Shown: positions 34,951 through 43,988 of the stretch, piece by piece
Layout of the letters: the number at the start of each line of letters is the position of its first letter
Numbering within the stretch: position 1 is the first letter of the stretch
Assembly: GCF_002007645.1 (NCBI RefSeq)
Contig: NZ_CP019791.1
Span: forward strand, 868,001-932,000
Reading direction: 5' to 3'
Origin: Anaerohalosphaera lusitana
GTDB taxonomy: Bacteria > Planctomycetota > Phycisphaerae > Sedimentisphaerales > Anaerohalosphaeraceae
DNA length: 64,000 nucleotides
Made by a program: the position numbers and the translations under genes
Notes under the pieces: model-generated
Told to the model about the DNA's origin: nothing
The model's input: the letters and a program-made list of their open reading frames with translations, nothing else
The model's database searches: none

Positions 34951-36360
34951 ATGGATAGAAGGCAATTTATAAAATCGAGCGGGCTTGTGGCGGGAGCGGC
35001 TTTGCAGGGTTCAGTTTTTGCGGCAGCATCGAGGCCGGATAAGAAGCGGCCGAACTTTTTGATGATCACCTGCCATGATCTCGGGCAGCATCTTGGCTGC
35101 TACGGTATTAAGGAAGTAGAGTCGCCGAATATCGATCGGCTGGCGAGCAGGGGCGTTCGGTTTGCGAATATGTTTTCGACTTCGGCGGTGTGTTCGCCGG
35201 CTCGGGGTGCGCTTCATACGGGCCGATATCCGCAGACGAACGGTCTGATGGGGCTGACGCATGCGCCGTGGTGGTGGAAGTTCAAAAATGGTGAGACACA
35301 TGCTGCACAGATGTTCAGGAAGGCTGGGTATGATACGTGTCTGTGCGGATTGCAGCATATATTCGGGGCGGGCGAAGCGGGGAGATATGGCTATGATAAA
35401 GTGCTGGGCAGGAAAAAAGGTGCTGAAGAAACGGTTCAGGTGTCCAGCGAGTTTCTGGTAAATCGAAAGGCAGATGACAGTCCGTTCTTTTTGAAGGTTG
35501 GTTTTTTTGAGGTGCATCGGCGAGGAGGATCGTTCAAACATCGCGAGTATGATCCGGCCAAGCCGGTACATGTGCCGGGATATCTTGCGGATACGCCGGT
35601 GATGCGTGAAGATCTCGGGCGTTTCCAGGAAGAGATACGATATTTTGATTCGTGTGTAGGGCGTATACTCGATTCGCTCCAAAAGAGTCAATGTGCAGAG
35701 AATACGATCGTCGTGTTTACGTCGGATCATGGGATTCCGTATCCGGGTGCTAAGTGGACGATCCGGGATGCTGGTATCGAGGTTCCTTTGATAATGTATA
35801 TGCCGGGCGGGGCTTTGTCGGGCGGTAAAGTATGCGATGCAATGATCAGTCATGTGGATGTACTGCCGACGTTGCTGGACATGGCGGAAATCGATAAGCC
35901 TGCGAATCTCGAGGGGGTGAGCTTTGCGGACTACCTGGCTGGGCGCAGCGATGCTAAGCCGCGAGAAGAGATATTCGCGCAGTTTACGCCGGCTATGTTT
36001 CGGGACAATGAGTCTCGGTGTGTACGGACCGAAAAGTATAAGTTAGTACGATTTTTCTCGGCGGGTAGGTGCGTGAAATACCCGATCGATGTTGACCCGG
36101 TGAGGTATGCAATGCATAAGGAGCGGGCGGCGACGAACTGGAAGCCGAGGCCGTTTGTACAGCTTTTCGATGTGCAGAATGACCCGGATGAGCTCAATGA
36201 CATCGGGGGTGAGAAGGGTAATGCCGAGATAGTGAGGGATATGTCACGCAAGCTTTATGCGTGGATGAAGGCGGTGGACGATCCTATTTTGAAGGGTCCG
36301 ATGGAGTCGCCTTATTATCGTGATTCAATGGAAGACTTTGAAAATGCCGCTTCAGGATGA
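34951..36360 (+). CDS. Secreted sulfatase (formylglycine-dependent, Tat signal)
   Basis: 469 aa. The N-terminus MDRRQFIKSSGLVAGAALQG is a twin-arginine-type signal. The arylsulfatase signature is CSPARGALHTGRYP, with C81 as the residue converted to formylglycine and R85. PNFLMITCHDLGQHLGCYG supplies the metal Asp, and FTSDHGIPYPGAKWT the second metal pair. Such enzymes in planctomycetes usually desulfate polysaccharides, but the substrate is not predictable. No sulfatase-maturating enzyme is adjacent. It converges on yebC with a terminator between. Confidence 0.92.
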   Translation: MDRRQFIKSSGLVAGAALQGSVFAAASRPDKKRPNFLMITCHDLGQHLGCYGIKEVESPNIDRLASRGVRFANMFSTSAVCSPARGALHTGRYPQTNGLMGLTHAPWWWKFKNGETHAAQMFRKAGYDTCLCGLQHIFGAGEAGRYGYDKVLGRKKGAEETVQVSSEFLVNRKADDSPFFLKVGFFEVHRRGGSFKHREYDPAKPVHVPGYLADTPVMREDLGRFQEEIRYFDSCVGRILDSLQKSQCAENTIVVFTSDHGIPYPGAKWTIRDAGIEVPLIMYMPGGALSGGKVCDAMISHVDVLPTLLDMAEIDKPANLEGVSFADYLAGRSDAKPREEIFAQFTPAMFRDNESRCVRTEKYKLVRFFSAGRCVKYPIDVDPVRYAMHKERAATNWKPRPFVQLFDVQNDPDELNDIGGEKGNAEIVRDMSRKLYAWMKAVDDPILKGPMESPYYRDSMEDFENAASG

Positions 36361-36395
36361 CAGCGGCAGTTTGAATATCACCTAAAGAATCATAA

Positions 36396-36430
36396 AAGGG
36401 CAAGGCCGTGGTTGCGGTCTTGCCCTTTGG
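36396..36430. terminator. Bidirectional terminator between sulfatase and yebC
   Basis: Near-perfect hairpin AAAGGGCAAGGCCG / CGGTCTTGCCCTTT. It is followed by TTTT on the minus strand. It lies between the two convergent stops. Confidence 0.8.
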
Positions 36431-36458
36431 TTCGACTGGTATCGAGTTTTGAGTTTTG

Positions 36459-37211
36459 TTATTCGCTTGCCTGGGCAAGGATGTCGTCGGGGATGTCGAA
36501 GTTTGCGTAGACGTTCTGGACGTCGTCGTGGTCCTCGAAATCTTCCATCAGTGAAAGGATCTTTTTGGCAGTTTCGACATCGTTTACGGCGACGGTGTTC
36601 TCGGGGATCATGGAGAGCTCGGCTGTTTCGGTGGGGATGTCGTTTTCCTTGAGTGCAGCGCGGAGGTCCTCGTAGGCGGCGGGATCACAGGTGATCTCGT
36701 ATATCTCGCCTGTATTTTCCATGTCTTCGGCGCCTGCTGTGAGGGCGATATCCATGAGGTCCTCTTCGGGGATCGCGTCGGTTTTGACGGTGATGAGGCC
36801 CTTCTTTTTGAACATCCAGTTTACGCAGCCGCTTGCGCCGAGTGAGCCACCGCGGCGTTCGAAGATCTTTTTGATCTCGGGCGCGGTGCGGTTTCGATTG
36901 TCGGTGAGGCCGTCGACCATGACCGCGATGCCGCCTGGTGCGTAGCCTTCGTAGAGGACCTCGACGTATTCGATAGCGCCCAGTTCACCGGTGCCTTTTT
37001 TGATGGCCTTTTCGATGGTGTCCTTGGGCATATTGGCGTCTTTAGCCTTGTCGATGGAGTAGCGCAGGGTGAGGTTGGTGGAGGGGTCGCCGCCGCCGGC
37101 CTTTGCAGCTACGATGAGCTGTCTTGCGATCTTGCTCCAGAGCTTGCCGCGTTTTGCGTCGTTTGCGGCTTTTTTGTGTTTAATTCCAGCCCAGTGGGAA
37201 TGACCTGCCAT
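36459..37211 (-). CDS. yebC: YebC/PmpR family protein (transcription/translation regulator)
   Basis: 250 aa from the ATG at 37211. The N-terminus MAGHSHWAGIKHKKAANDAKRG is the family hallmark and excludes the upstream Met. Also present: DNRNRTAPEIKKIFERRGGSLGASGCVNWMF. Family members bind DNA, and YebC proteins have been linked to relief of ribosome stalling at proline runs. It is the last gene of the nusA-infB-rbfA-hisG run, 20 bp after hisG. Confidence 0.95.
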   Translation of the reverse strand: MAGHSHWAGIKHKKAANDAKRGKLWSKIARQLIVAAKAGGGDPSTNLTLRYSIDKAKDANMPKDTIEKAIKKGTGELGAIEYVEVLYEGYAPGGIAVMVDGLTDNRNRTAPEIKKIFERRGGSLGASGCVNWMFKKKGLITVKTDAIPEEDLMDIALTAGAEDMENTGEIYEITCDPAAYEDLRAALKENDIPTETAELSMIPENTVAVNDVETAKKILSLMEDFEDHDDVQNVYANFDIPDDILAQASE

Positions 37212-37231
37212 AGTTTTCAACCCTTACAGTT

Positions 37232-38107
37232 TTAGTGAATCACTTTATTGAGCGGATATGTGAAGATGTCGGAGGCGCCTGCCCGCTTTAGCTGCGGTAC
37301 GAGGTCGCGTTCGACTTTCACGTCCACGATGGTTTCGATGGCTACGTATTGCTCGTCGGCAAGTGTCGAGACGGTCGGGCTCTTTTCGGATGGGAGTATT
37401 TCGAGGAGGTTGTCGAGGTCGGATTTAGCCGCGTTCATTTTGAGGCCGACTTTCGTCTTTGCGTCGATGGCTGCGTTGAGGAGGATCGAAATGTTCTCGA
37501 TCTTGTGCTTTTTGAAGTCGTCCTGCCAGGCCTGGTTGTTGCAGATGAAGCGTGTTGTGGAGGTCAGGAGGGTGTCGATGATCTTGAGGTTGTTTGCACG
37601 CAGTGAGCCGCCCGTTTCGGTGAGTTCGACGATGGCGTTGACGAGGCGGGCCTTGACTTCTGTTGCGCCCCAACTGAACTCGACCTTGACATCGATGTTC
37701 TTGTCGGCGAAGTATTTTTTGGTCGCGCTGACGAGCTCGGTAGCGATGATGCCGCCCTGCAGGTCCTCGGGTTTATCGATATCGCCTTCTTCGGGGACAG
37801 CGAGAACCCAGCGTGTGGGACGGCTGGTTGCTTTGCTGTATCGCAGTTCGCATATTTCGTGCACGTCGGAGCCGTTTTCCATGATCCAGTCGTATCCGGT
37901 GAAGCCCGCGTCGATGACGCCGTCTTCAACGTAGCGGCTCATTTCCTGGGCGCGGAGTAGGATCAGCTCGATCTCGGGGTCGTCGATCTTTGGGAAGTAG
38001 CTTCGTTCGTAGCCGGAAATGCTGAAGCCGGCCTTTTCGAACAGATTGAAGGTTGCCTTCTGGAGGCTGCCCTTTGGGATACCTAGTTTGAGAACCTTGT
38101 CAGACAA
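37232..38107 (-). CDS. hisG: ATP phosphoribosyltransferase, long form
   Basis: First enzyme of histidine synthesis, 291 aa. It is the long HisG with C-terminal regulatory domain, so no HisZ is needed. Segments: LGIPKGSLQKATFNLFEKAGF, DAGFTGYDWI, ELRYSKATSRPTRWVLAVP and, in the ACT-like tail, VERDLVPQLKRAGASDIFTYPLNKVIH. It is placed among translation genes and far from hisC and hisB at the left end of the window. Confidence 0.96.
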   Translation of the reverse strand: MSDKVLKLGIPKGSLQKATFNLFEKAGFSISGYERSYFPKIDDPEIELILLRAQEMSRYVEDGVIDAGFTGYDWIMENGSDVHEICELRYSKATSRPTRWVLAVPEEGDIDKPEDLQGGIIATELVSATKKYFADKNIDVKVEFSWGATEVKARLVNAIVELTETGGSLRANNLKIIDTLLTSTTRFICNNQAWQDDFKKHKIENISILLNAAIDAKTKVGLKMNAAKSDLDNLLEILPSEKSPTVSTLADEQYVAIETIVDVKVERDLVPQLKRAGASDIFTYPLNKVIH

Positions 38108-38128
38108 AATATGTTCCTTTCTTCTTTT

Positions 38129-38929
38129 CTATTTCTTGCGAGACTTTTTCTTTTTAGTTGTCGCCTTTTTGGCGGTTTTCTTTTTAGTGTCGGACTTTTT
38201 TTCAGTCTTTTTTTTGGCAGTTGTTTTCTTAGCGGTCTTTTTCTTAGTAGCGGGGTTCTTTTTAGTTGTTTTTTTCTTTTTGGCCGTCCGTTTTTTGGTG
38301 GTTTTCTTTTTGGGGGCCTTTAGCGATTCTTCTGCCTGGAGCCTGAGGAGCCAGTAGAACTCGAAGGCATCTGCTGCGGAGATGCGTCTTTCGAGGAAGC
38401 CCTCTATGTCGTCGAGGTCGGATTCAGGGTTGACGAGTTTTTCGCTTTTGAGGTAATCGGCGATGATCTGGTTTACCGGGATCGCGTGTCCGCCGATGGC
38501 TGTGAGGAGCGTATAGCTCTGGGCGAACCTGGAGAGGCCGACCATTTCTTCGAGCTCCTTTTTGGCCTGGCGTTTGCCTTCTTCGGCGAGTGGTTCGAGG
38601 GTGACGGCATGATATTTTGCGAAGATTGCGCCGAGTCCGTCGGGCAGCGACTTTGCGACTGCCTTGATCTTGTCGTCGTTCTTCGATTTGAGCACATCGT
38701 TTATTTCTTCCGGCCGGGAGACGCGCAGGTCGTTGTAGTCGACGAAGTGCGACTGAATTTTTTTCAGTGCCTTTTCGGCGTCCGCGAGAGTGAGATGTTC
38801 GGTGAGCACGCCGTCAACGACCGCGTCAAGCGGATCGTCGTAAGTGAGCTCGGGGACCTTGAGGTCACTCTTTTTGAGGGAGCGGAAGAGTTTTTCGATT
38901 TTTTTTGCGTATGTATTGCTGTCTTTCAT
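38129..38929 (-). CDS. Degenerate HhH-GPD (endonuclease III-like) protein with lysine-rich tail
   Basis: 266 aa from the ATG at 38929. A GTG 9 nt upstream is possible. Residues ~35-205 look like the HhH-GPD glycosylase fold. The segment LEEMVGLSRFAQSYTLLTAI followed by IPVNQIIADYL corresponds to LPGVGRKTANVVLNTAF...VDTHIFR of Nth. The catalytic Lys is missing and the catalytic Asp reads as Asn. There is no C-terminal Fe-S cysteine cluster. Residues ~208-269 are about half lysine in KKTAKK-like repeats, as in histone H1-like proteins. This suggests a non-catalytic DNA-binding protein. The fold assignment is by eye. Confidence 0.6.
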   Translation of the reverse strand: MKDSNTYAKKIEKLFRSLKKSDLKVPELTYDDPLDAVVDGVLTEHLTLADAEKALKKIQSHFVDYNDLRVSRPEEINDVLKSKNDDKIKAVAKSLPDGLGAIFAKYHAVTLEPLAEEGKRQAKKELEEMVGLSRFAQSYTLLTAIGGHAIPVNQIIADYLKSEKLVNPESDLDDIEGFLERRISAADAFEFYWLLRLQAEESLKAPKKKTTKKRTAKKKKTTKKNPATKKKTAKKTTAKKKTEKKSDTKKKTAKKATTKKKKSRKK

Positions 38930-38948
38930 TTTTCGCACTGCCTAAAAA

Positions 38949-39356
38949 CTATTGGGGGTCGGTGCTTTCATCTTCGGGGGCGTTGAGTTCGTCTTCTTCT
39001 TTGAACTCTTTTGCGGCCTCTTCGATGACCTTAAGTGTTTCAATTGCGCCTTTGATCTTGATGTCTCGGTGGAACCGGAGTTCGGGGGTGAATCGTGTTG
39101 TGAGTTTGTCGCTGAGGAGCCTGCGGATGTGTGCTGCGGCGCCTCTGATGGCCTTGAAGGCCTTATTTGAGACCTGCTCATCTTCGGACATGATGCTTAG
39201 GTAGACTTCGGCTGTGCGCAGGTCGGGTGCGACATCAGTCTGTGTGACGGATATGATGATGCCTTCGATGCGAGGGTCGCTGAGGCGGTTCTGGATCGCG
39301 TCGGCGACGACCTCTTTGATTATGCGATTTATTTTTTCCTGTCTGCGTGTGGGCAT
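38949..39356 (-). CDS. rbfA: Ribosome-binding factor A
   Basis: Late 30S maturation factor, 135 aa. It has the KH-like fold, with RRQEKINRIIKEVVADAIQNRLSDPRIEGIIISVTQTDVAPDLRTAEVYLSIM and an acidic tail. It follows infB, as in many bacteria, with a 94-bp gap that holds a short dispersed motif. Confidence 0.95.
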   Translation of the reverse strand: MPTRRQEKINRIIKEVVADAIQNRLSDPRIEGIIISVTQTDVAPDLRTAEVYLSIMSEDEQVSNKAFKAIRGAAAHIRRLLSDKLTTRFTPELRFHRDIKIKGAIETLKVIEEAAKEFKEEDELNAPEDESTDPQ

Positions 39357-39395
39357 TCTGCTGTACCTTTATATGATCCGATAGCAGAGAGAGTT

Positions 39396-39436
39396 TAGTA
39401 AATGGTGCCTGTCCCTATTTATCGTCACTATTTATC
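39396..39436. repeat. GTGCCTGTCCC motif (REP-like remnant)
   Basis: TAGTAAATGGTGCCTGTCCC followed by TATTTATC. The core GGGACAGGCACC is, from general experience, a motif often found beside REP-associated transposases. No transposase is present here. It lies between infB and rbfA. Confidence 0.4.
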
Positions 39437-39450
39437 TGGTCGCCTTTTTG

Positions 39451-42144
39451 TTAAAGTTCGCGTTTGACCTCTACGACTTCGAAAGATTCGAGTACATCGT
39501 CGACTTTGACGTCGTCGAAGTTTGCGATCTTGACGCCGCACTCGAGGCCGGCCTTTACTTCGCGTACATCGTCCCTGAAATGTTTGAGTGAGTCGATGGA
39601 GCATTTGTCGCGGATGACGATGTTGTTGCGGATGAGGCGGACCTTGGAATTTTTCGTAATCACGCCCGATTTGACGAAGCAGCCGGCTATCGTGCCTATG
39701 CGGCTGTGTCTGAAGGTGTCGCGGACGATGAGCGTGCCGAGAACCTTTTCTTCGTATTCAGGTTCGAGCATACCGACCATAGCGTCTTTGAGGTCCTCGG
39801 TGATGCGATAGATGATGCTGTAGAGCCGGATGTCGACGCCCTTGGATTCGGCAATGGAACGGGTTTTTTCGTCCGCGACGACGTTGAAGCCGATGATGAT
39901 GGCTTCGGAGGCTTCGGCGAGAACGACATCACCTTCAGTTATGCCGCCGACAGCAGCGTGCAGGATGTTGATCTTGACTTCGTCGGTGCTGAGCTCGCTG
40001 AGGTACTTGATGAGTACGTCGACGGAGCCTTGTACGTCGGCCTTGAGTATGAGGTTGAGTTCCTTGATGTTGCCCGCTTCGATCTGGGTGAACAGATTGT
40101 CAAGTGTGACCTGTGATCGCTGCGAGAGAGTCTTTTCGCGTTCGAGTTCGAGGTTCTGTTCGGCGGCGTTTTTGGCCTGGTTGATATCTTCGAGACAGAA
40201 GAAGCGGTCACCGGCGGTGGGTACTTCGCTCAGGCCGGAGACTTCGACTGCGTATGATGGAGTTGCAACCTTGATGTTCTTGCCGTAGGAGTCCTTGAGG
40301 GTACGAACGCGGCCGTAACCGTTGCCCGCGAGGACGACGTCGCCTTTTTTGAGCTGTCCTTCTTTTACGAGCAGTGTTGCGACTGGGCCCTGGCCGTGGC
40401 TCATCTTGGACTCGATGACCCAGCCTGTTGCGGGGATCTTGTTGTCTGCCTGGTAGTCCTTGAGCTCGGCGATGATGTCGAGGTGCTCGATGAGGTCCTC
40501 GATGCCTTCGCCGGATATTGCAGAAGTTTTGACGACTTCTGTGTCGCCGCTCCACTCGGCGGGGGTCAGGCCGTGCTCAGCTAGCTGGCCGTATACTTTG
40601 TTAACGTCGGTTCCGGGCAGGTCGATCTTGTTGAGTGCAACGATGATCTCCACGTCGGCTGCTTTGGCGTGGTGAATGGCTTCGATAGTCTGCGGCATGA
40701 GGCCGTCATCGGCAGCTACGACGAGTACGACGATGTCGGTCATGTTAGCACCGCGGGCACGCATAGCGGTGAACGCTTCGTGGCCAGGCGTATCAAGGAA
40801 GGTGATCTTTTTGCCGTTCCAGACGATCTGCGAGGCCCCGATGTGCTGAGTGATACCGCCAGCTTCGCCGGATGCGACGGAAGTGGAACGGATCTTGTCG
40901 AGCAGGCTTGTCTTACCGTGGTCGACGTGGCCGAGCATGGTGACGACAGGGGGTCTGCGTGTGACGTTTTTCTTTTCACGTTCTTCGAACTGTTTTTCGA
41001 TGAGCTCTTGTGCGCTGTGTTTGCGTTCTACGGAGAGTTCTGTGCCGAAGTCCATGGATACGAGCTGTGCAACCTCTGTTGAGATGGTCTGGTTTGCGGT
41101 AGCCATGACGCCTTGGGCCATGAGTTTTGCGATCACGTCGCCGGTCTTGACTGCGATTGCAGCGGAGAGATCCTTAACGGTGATCGGTTCGCTGACGGTT
41201 GCGTGGTCGGGTCTTTCGGCCTGGCGTTCTTCTTCGGTCTTTTTCCTTGTTTCGATCTTACGTGAAGGTTTTACGCGTGAGCCTGCACCGCTTGCGGCGG
41301 CGAGTCTGGCCTGTCGGTCGGCCATGTCCCTGGCGCGCATTCGCTTTTGTTTTTTGCGGCGCATCTGCTCTTCGGGCGTTTCAGCGGGAGTGCCTTTACC
41401 GCGTTTTTTGCTTTTCTTACCCTTGACCGGCTGGGGCTGGGAGGGCATGAGCGGTTCGGTGACCGGCTGGTCGTATCTGGGCTTGGAGGGACGGCCGGGC
41501 TTTCTGCGTCTTTTGCGTTCGGGTTCGGGCTTCTCTACACGAATGACTCTTGGACCTGAGAGCTTTGCGGGCTTTGGCTTTGAGAGCATTGGTCCCGCGG
41601 GTTTGACGGGCTCGGGCTTTGGAGGCTCGTGCATTTTTATCTTAGGCTTTTTTGGAGCCTTCTTTTCCGGGGCCGGTTTTTCTTCTGCCTTCGGTTCGGC
41701 GGGAGCCTCGGCCGCTGGTGCAGGTTCAGTTTCTGTCGGTTCGGCGGGAGCTTCTTCGGCCTGGTCAGGTTCTTCTACCTCTTCGGCAGTCGGCGCAGCT
41801 TCGGGTTCGGCGGGTGCTTCTTCTGTCGGCGCAGCTTCTTCAGGGGCCGTTTCTGTCTCGGTTGGCTTTTCGGGTTCTGCAACTACTTCGGGTTCGGTTA
41901 CAGGCGGAGCCGCTTTGGGCTTTTCTACCCGGACCTCTTTGAGGTCGACTCTTCCGGCATGTTCCACGGTTGTGGTGTGTTCACCTTCGGAGAACCACTC
42001 GCGGATGGTTGCGGCCAGGCCTACAGAAATAGTAGACATGTGGTTTTTGATGTCGAGGCCTTCTGCCTGACATTTTTCCACGATGGCCTTACTCTTTACG
42101 CCGAGTTCTTTTGCCAGATTGTGAACTCTTGTTGTTTTTGCCAA
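39451..42144 (-). CDS. infB: Translation initiation factor IF-2
   Basis: GTPase that brings fMet-tRNA to the 30S subunit, 897 aa. IF2_N-like N-terminus ([26 protein letters not shown]), a long Pro/Glu/Ala-rich linker (~70-250), then the G domain with [17 protein letters not shown] and NKIDLPG, and C-terminal beta-barrel domains. The start is TTG at 42144 with GGGAG 6 nt upstream. It follows nusA after 55 bp. Confidence 0.97.
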   Translation of the reverse strand: MAKTTRVHNLAKELGVKSKAIVEKCQAEGLDIKNHMSTISVGLAATIREWFSEGEHTTTVEHAGRVDLKEVRVEKPKAAPPVTEPEVVAEPEKPTETETAPEEAAPTEEAPAEPEAAPTAEEVEEPDQAEEAPAEPTETEPAPAAEAPAEPKAEEKPAPEKKAPKKPKIKMHEPPKPEPVKPAGPMLSKPKPAKLSGPRVIRVEKPEPERKRRRKPGRPSKPRYDQPVTEPLMPSQPQPVKGKKSKKRGKGTPAETPEEQMRRKKQKRMRARDMADRQARLAAASGAGSRVKPSRKIETRKKTEEERQAERPDHATVSEPITVKDLSAAIAVKTGDVIAKLMAQGVMATANQTISTEVAQLVSMDFGTELSVERKHSAQELIEKQFEEREKKNVTRRPPVVTMLGHVDHGKTSLLDKIRSTSVASGEAGGITQHIGASQIVWNGKKITFLDTPGHEAFTAMRARGANMTDIVVLVVAADDGLMPQTIEAIHHAKAADVEIIVALNKIDLPGTDVNKVYGQLAEHGLTPAEWSGDTEVVKTSAISGEGIEDLIEHLDIIAELKDYQADNKIPATGWVIESKMSHGQGPVATLLVKEGQLKKGDVVLAGNGYGRVRTLKDSYGKNIKVATPSYAVEVSGLSEVPTAGDRFFCLEDINQAKNAAEQNLELEREKTLSQRSQVTLDNLFTQIEAGNIKELNLILKADVQGSVDVLIKYLSELSTDEVKINILHAAVGGITEGDVVLAEASEAIIIGFNVVADEKTRSIAESKGVDIRLYSIIYRITEDLKDAMVGMLEPEYEEKVLGTLIVRDTFRHSRIGTIAGCFVKSGVITKNSKVRLIRNNIVIRDKCSIDSLKHFRDDVREVKAGLECGVKIANFDDVKVDDVLESFEVVEVKREL

Positions 42145-42199
42145 ACCAATCTCCCGTTATACTAAATTAGCAACTAATACGGTTGCTTATAAACCTTCT

Positions 42200-43462
42200 T
42201 TACTGCGGCAGATCTATGCCGAGGCCCGGCTCGGTGTCTTCATCTTCGTCTTCGTCTTCTGTACGGGCCTGTTCCTGTTCGAGGATATCTTCTGCCTGCT
42301 TCTTTTCGGAAGCTATTTCTTTTGCTACGTTTTCGGCGAGTTCGACTGCTTTTACGGCAGTGTCTTCGTCTACGCCGAGCTCTTCAATGAGGGGCTCTGA
42401 TCCCACTTCTTCGAGGTCCAGCACGGAAATGATGCCGAGTGCGAGGAGTTGGTCTACGAAGCTGTCGTCTACGCCTTCTATAGAAGTAACGCATTCAGCG
42501 AGTCGTTCAACCCCGGCATTGTACTCTTCAGGAGTGAGAATATCGATGTCCCAGCTAGTCAGCCTTGCAGCGAGACGGACGTTCTGGCCGTGCTTGCCGA
42601 TTGCGAGGCTGAGCTGATCCTCGGTAACTACGACGGTTGCGCGGCCCAGTTCGAAGCATATAGCGATTTCGCTGACCTCGGCGGGCTTGAGTGCGTTCGC
42701 TATGAGTGTCTGTGAAGAGTCGCTCCATCGGACGATGTCGATCTTTTCGCCTGAGAGCTCGTCTACGATGTTCCTGATGCGGCTGCCGCGTACGCCTACG
42801 CATGCGCCGACTGCGTCTACCTTGTCGTCGTGGGATTCGACGGCGATCTTGGTGCGGTAGCCGGCTTCGCGTGCGAGGGCCTTTATTTCGATAATACCCT
42901 CTGTGACCTCGGGCACTTCGAGTTCGAATAGTCTTTTGATGAAGTCAGGGTGAGTTCTTGAAAGTATGATGCGGACCTGGCTGGAGACTTCGCGGACGTC
43001 GAGGATCATGCAGCGTAGGCGTTCGCCGACGTGGTGGGTTTCGCCGCCGATCTGCTCGGATTTGGGCATGATGGCTTCGACGCGGTTGCTGAGGTCGATG
43101 ACCATTGTGCCGCCCTCGAAGCGTGCGATGGATCCGTTTACTGCTTCGCCCTTGCGTTTTACGTATTCTGCGAAGATGGATTCGCGTTCGTCGGCCTTGA
43201 GTTTCTGTATCATTACCTGCTTTGCGGTCTGGGCGGCGATGCGTCCGAACCTTTTGACGTCGAGCTTTTCGCCGTCTTTGTATGCGGTTATATTGCCGTT
43301 GTCGCGGTCGATAAAGACTTCGATCTCGGTTTCTTCGGAGGTGCTGAATGCTTTGCGCGCAGCAGAGACGAGAGCGGCTTCGAGGTCGGCAAAGATGGAC
43401 TCTTTGTCGATGTTCTTATCCCTGGCGATATTTTCGACGATCCTTATCAGTTCCTGACTCAT
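42200..43462 (-). CDS. nusA: Transcription termination/antitermination protein NusA
   Basis: RNA polymerase-associated factor for pausing, termination and antitermination. It is 420 aa from the ATG at 43462, with GAGG upstream. The frame is open 78 nt further. Order: N-terminal domain, S1 (GEAVNGSIARFEGGTMVIDL...), two KH domains (VGACVGVRGSRIRNIVDELSGEKIDIV; LAIGKHGQNVRLAARLTSWDIDI), then a helix-hairpin region and an acidic tail (EDEDEDEDTEPG). rimP, often upstream, is absent. Instead there is a ~330-nt structured leader. Confidence 0.95.
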   Translation of the reverse strand: MSQELIRIVENIARDKNIDKESIFADLEAALVSAARKAFSTSEETEIEVFIDRDNGNITAYKDGEKLDVKRFGRIAAQTAKQVMIQKLKADERESIFAEYVKRKGEAVNGSIARFEGGTMVIDLSNRVEAIMPKSEQIGGETHHVGERLRCMILDVREVSSQVRIILSRTHPDFIKRLFELEVPEVTEGIIEIKALAREAGYRTKIAVESHDDKVDAVGACVGVRGSRIRNIVDELSGEKIDIVRWSDSSQTLIANALKPAEVSEIAICFELGRATVVVTEDQLSLAIGKHGQNVRLAARLTSWDIDILTPEEYNAGVERLAECVTSIEGVDDSFVDQLLALGIISVLDLEEVGSEPLIEELGVDEDTAVKAVELAENVAKEIASEKKQAEDILEQEQARTEDEDEDEDTEPGLGIDLPQ

Positions 43463-43485
43463 ATTATCTTTTACCTCATGGTTAA

Positions 43486-43519
43486 AATAAAAAAAGTGGA
43501 AACATTCAGGTTCCCACTT
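43486..43519 (-). terminator. Hairpin and T-run in the nusA leader (attenuator-like)
   Basis: Minus-strand arms AAGTGGGAAC / GTTTCCACTT with a CTGAAT loop followed by TTTTTTT, about 25 bp before the nusA ATG and downstream of the only strong promoter. As placed, it would stop leader transcripts unless overcome. It overlaps the end of an 18-codon mini-ORF (43506-43562). Confidence 0.72.
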
Positions 43520-43815
43520 CCAAGAACTGCACCATTCCACCGACGGTGCAGAGGCCGAGCATGTTTTTCTTATCGCTTAACGGGCCATTTTATATGCCTT
43601 TCCACGACAGAAACAACAAGACTCGAGGTCCCTGAATATCCTCGCCTTGACGGCATGGCCGCCATGGGCAACGTTCAAAAGCGCGCAACAGTTGTGACAA
43701 GCAAACTTATGCACGACTGAAAATTCCTACTTTCTTCATCTTTCGCGTTCCTCTCTTGACGAGTACAAAAGTCGAAAGCTGCGGCAATCCAGTATGGGCG
43801 CAGCTTCCAAAAGCA
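43520..43815 (-). promoter_or_regulatory. Structured 5' leader of nusA operon
   Basis: About 300 nt between promoter and nusA with no real gene. On the minus strand it has hairpins GGAAGCTGCG...CGCAGCTTTC near the 5' end and CTGCACC...GGTGCAG (43527-43551). Mini-ORFs are present at 43707-43739 (MKKVGIFSRA, GAGAGG 10 nt upstream) and 43506-43562. No tRNA or known riboswitch was recognised. Confidence 0.5.
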
Positions 43816-43821
43816 ATCCGC

Positions 43822-43849
43822 ATTATAACGCAAGTGTCTTGCGTGTCAA
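43822..43849 (-). promoter_or_regulatory. nusA operon promoter with internal palindromic operator
   Basis: On the minus strand TTGACA (43844-43849), 16 bp, TATAAT (43822-43827): both hexamers are consensus. The spacer is almost exactly a perfect 7-bp inverted repeat ACGCAAG-TGT-CTTGCGT (43828-43844), a candidate repressor site. Confidence 0.8.
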
Positions 43850-43988
43850 TAAATATCAGAAATTTATGATTTTCGGCTCTTAAAAACTTTTTCGCATGCC
43901 GACCAGTTGGAATCGATGTTCAATTCCCGTCCGTGCCGGGTACTCCAGCAGCAGGAATGCGGCTCGTAAATCTATAATATATTGAGAG

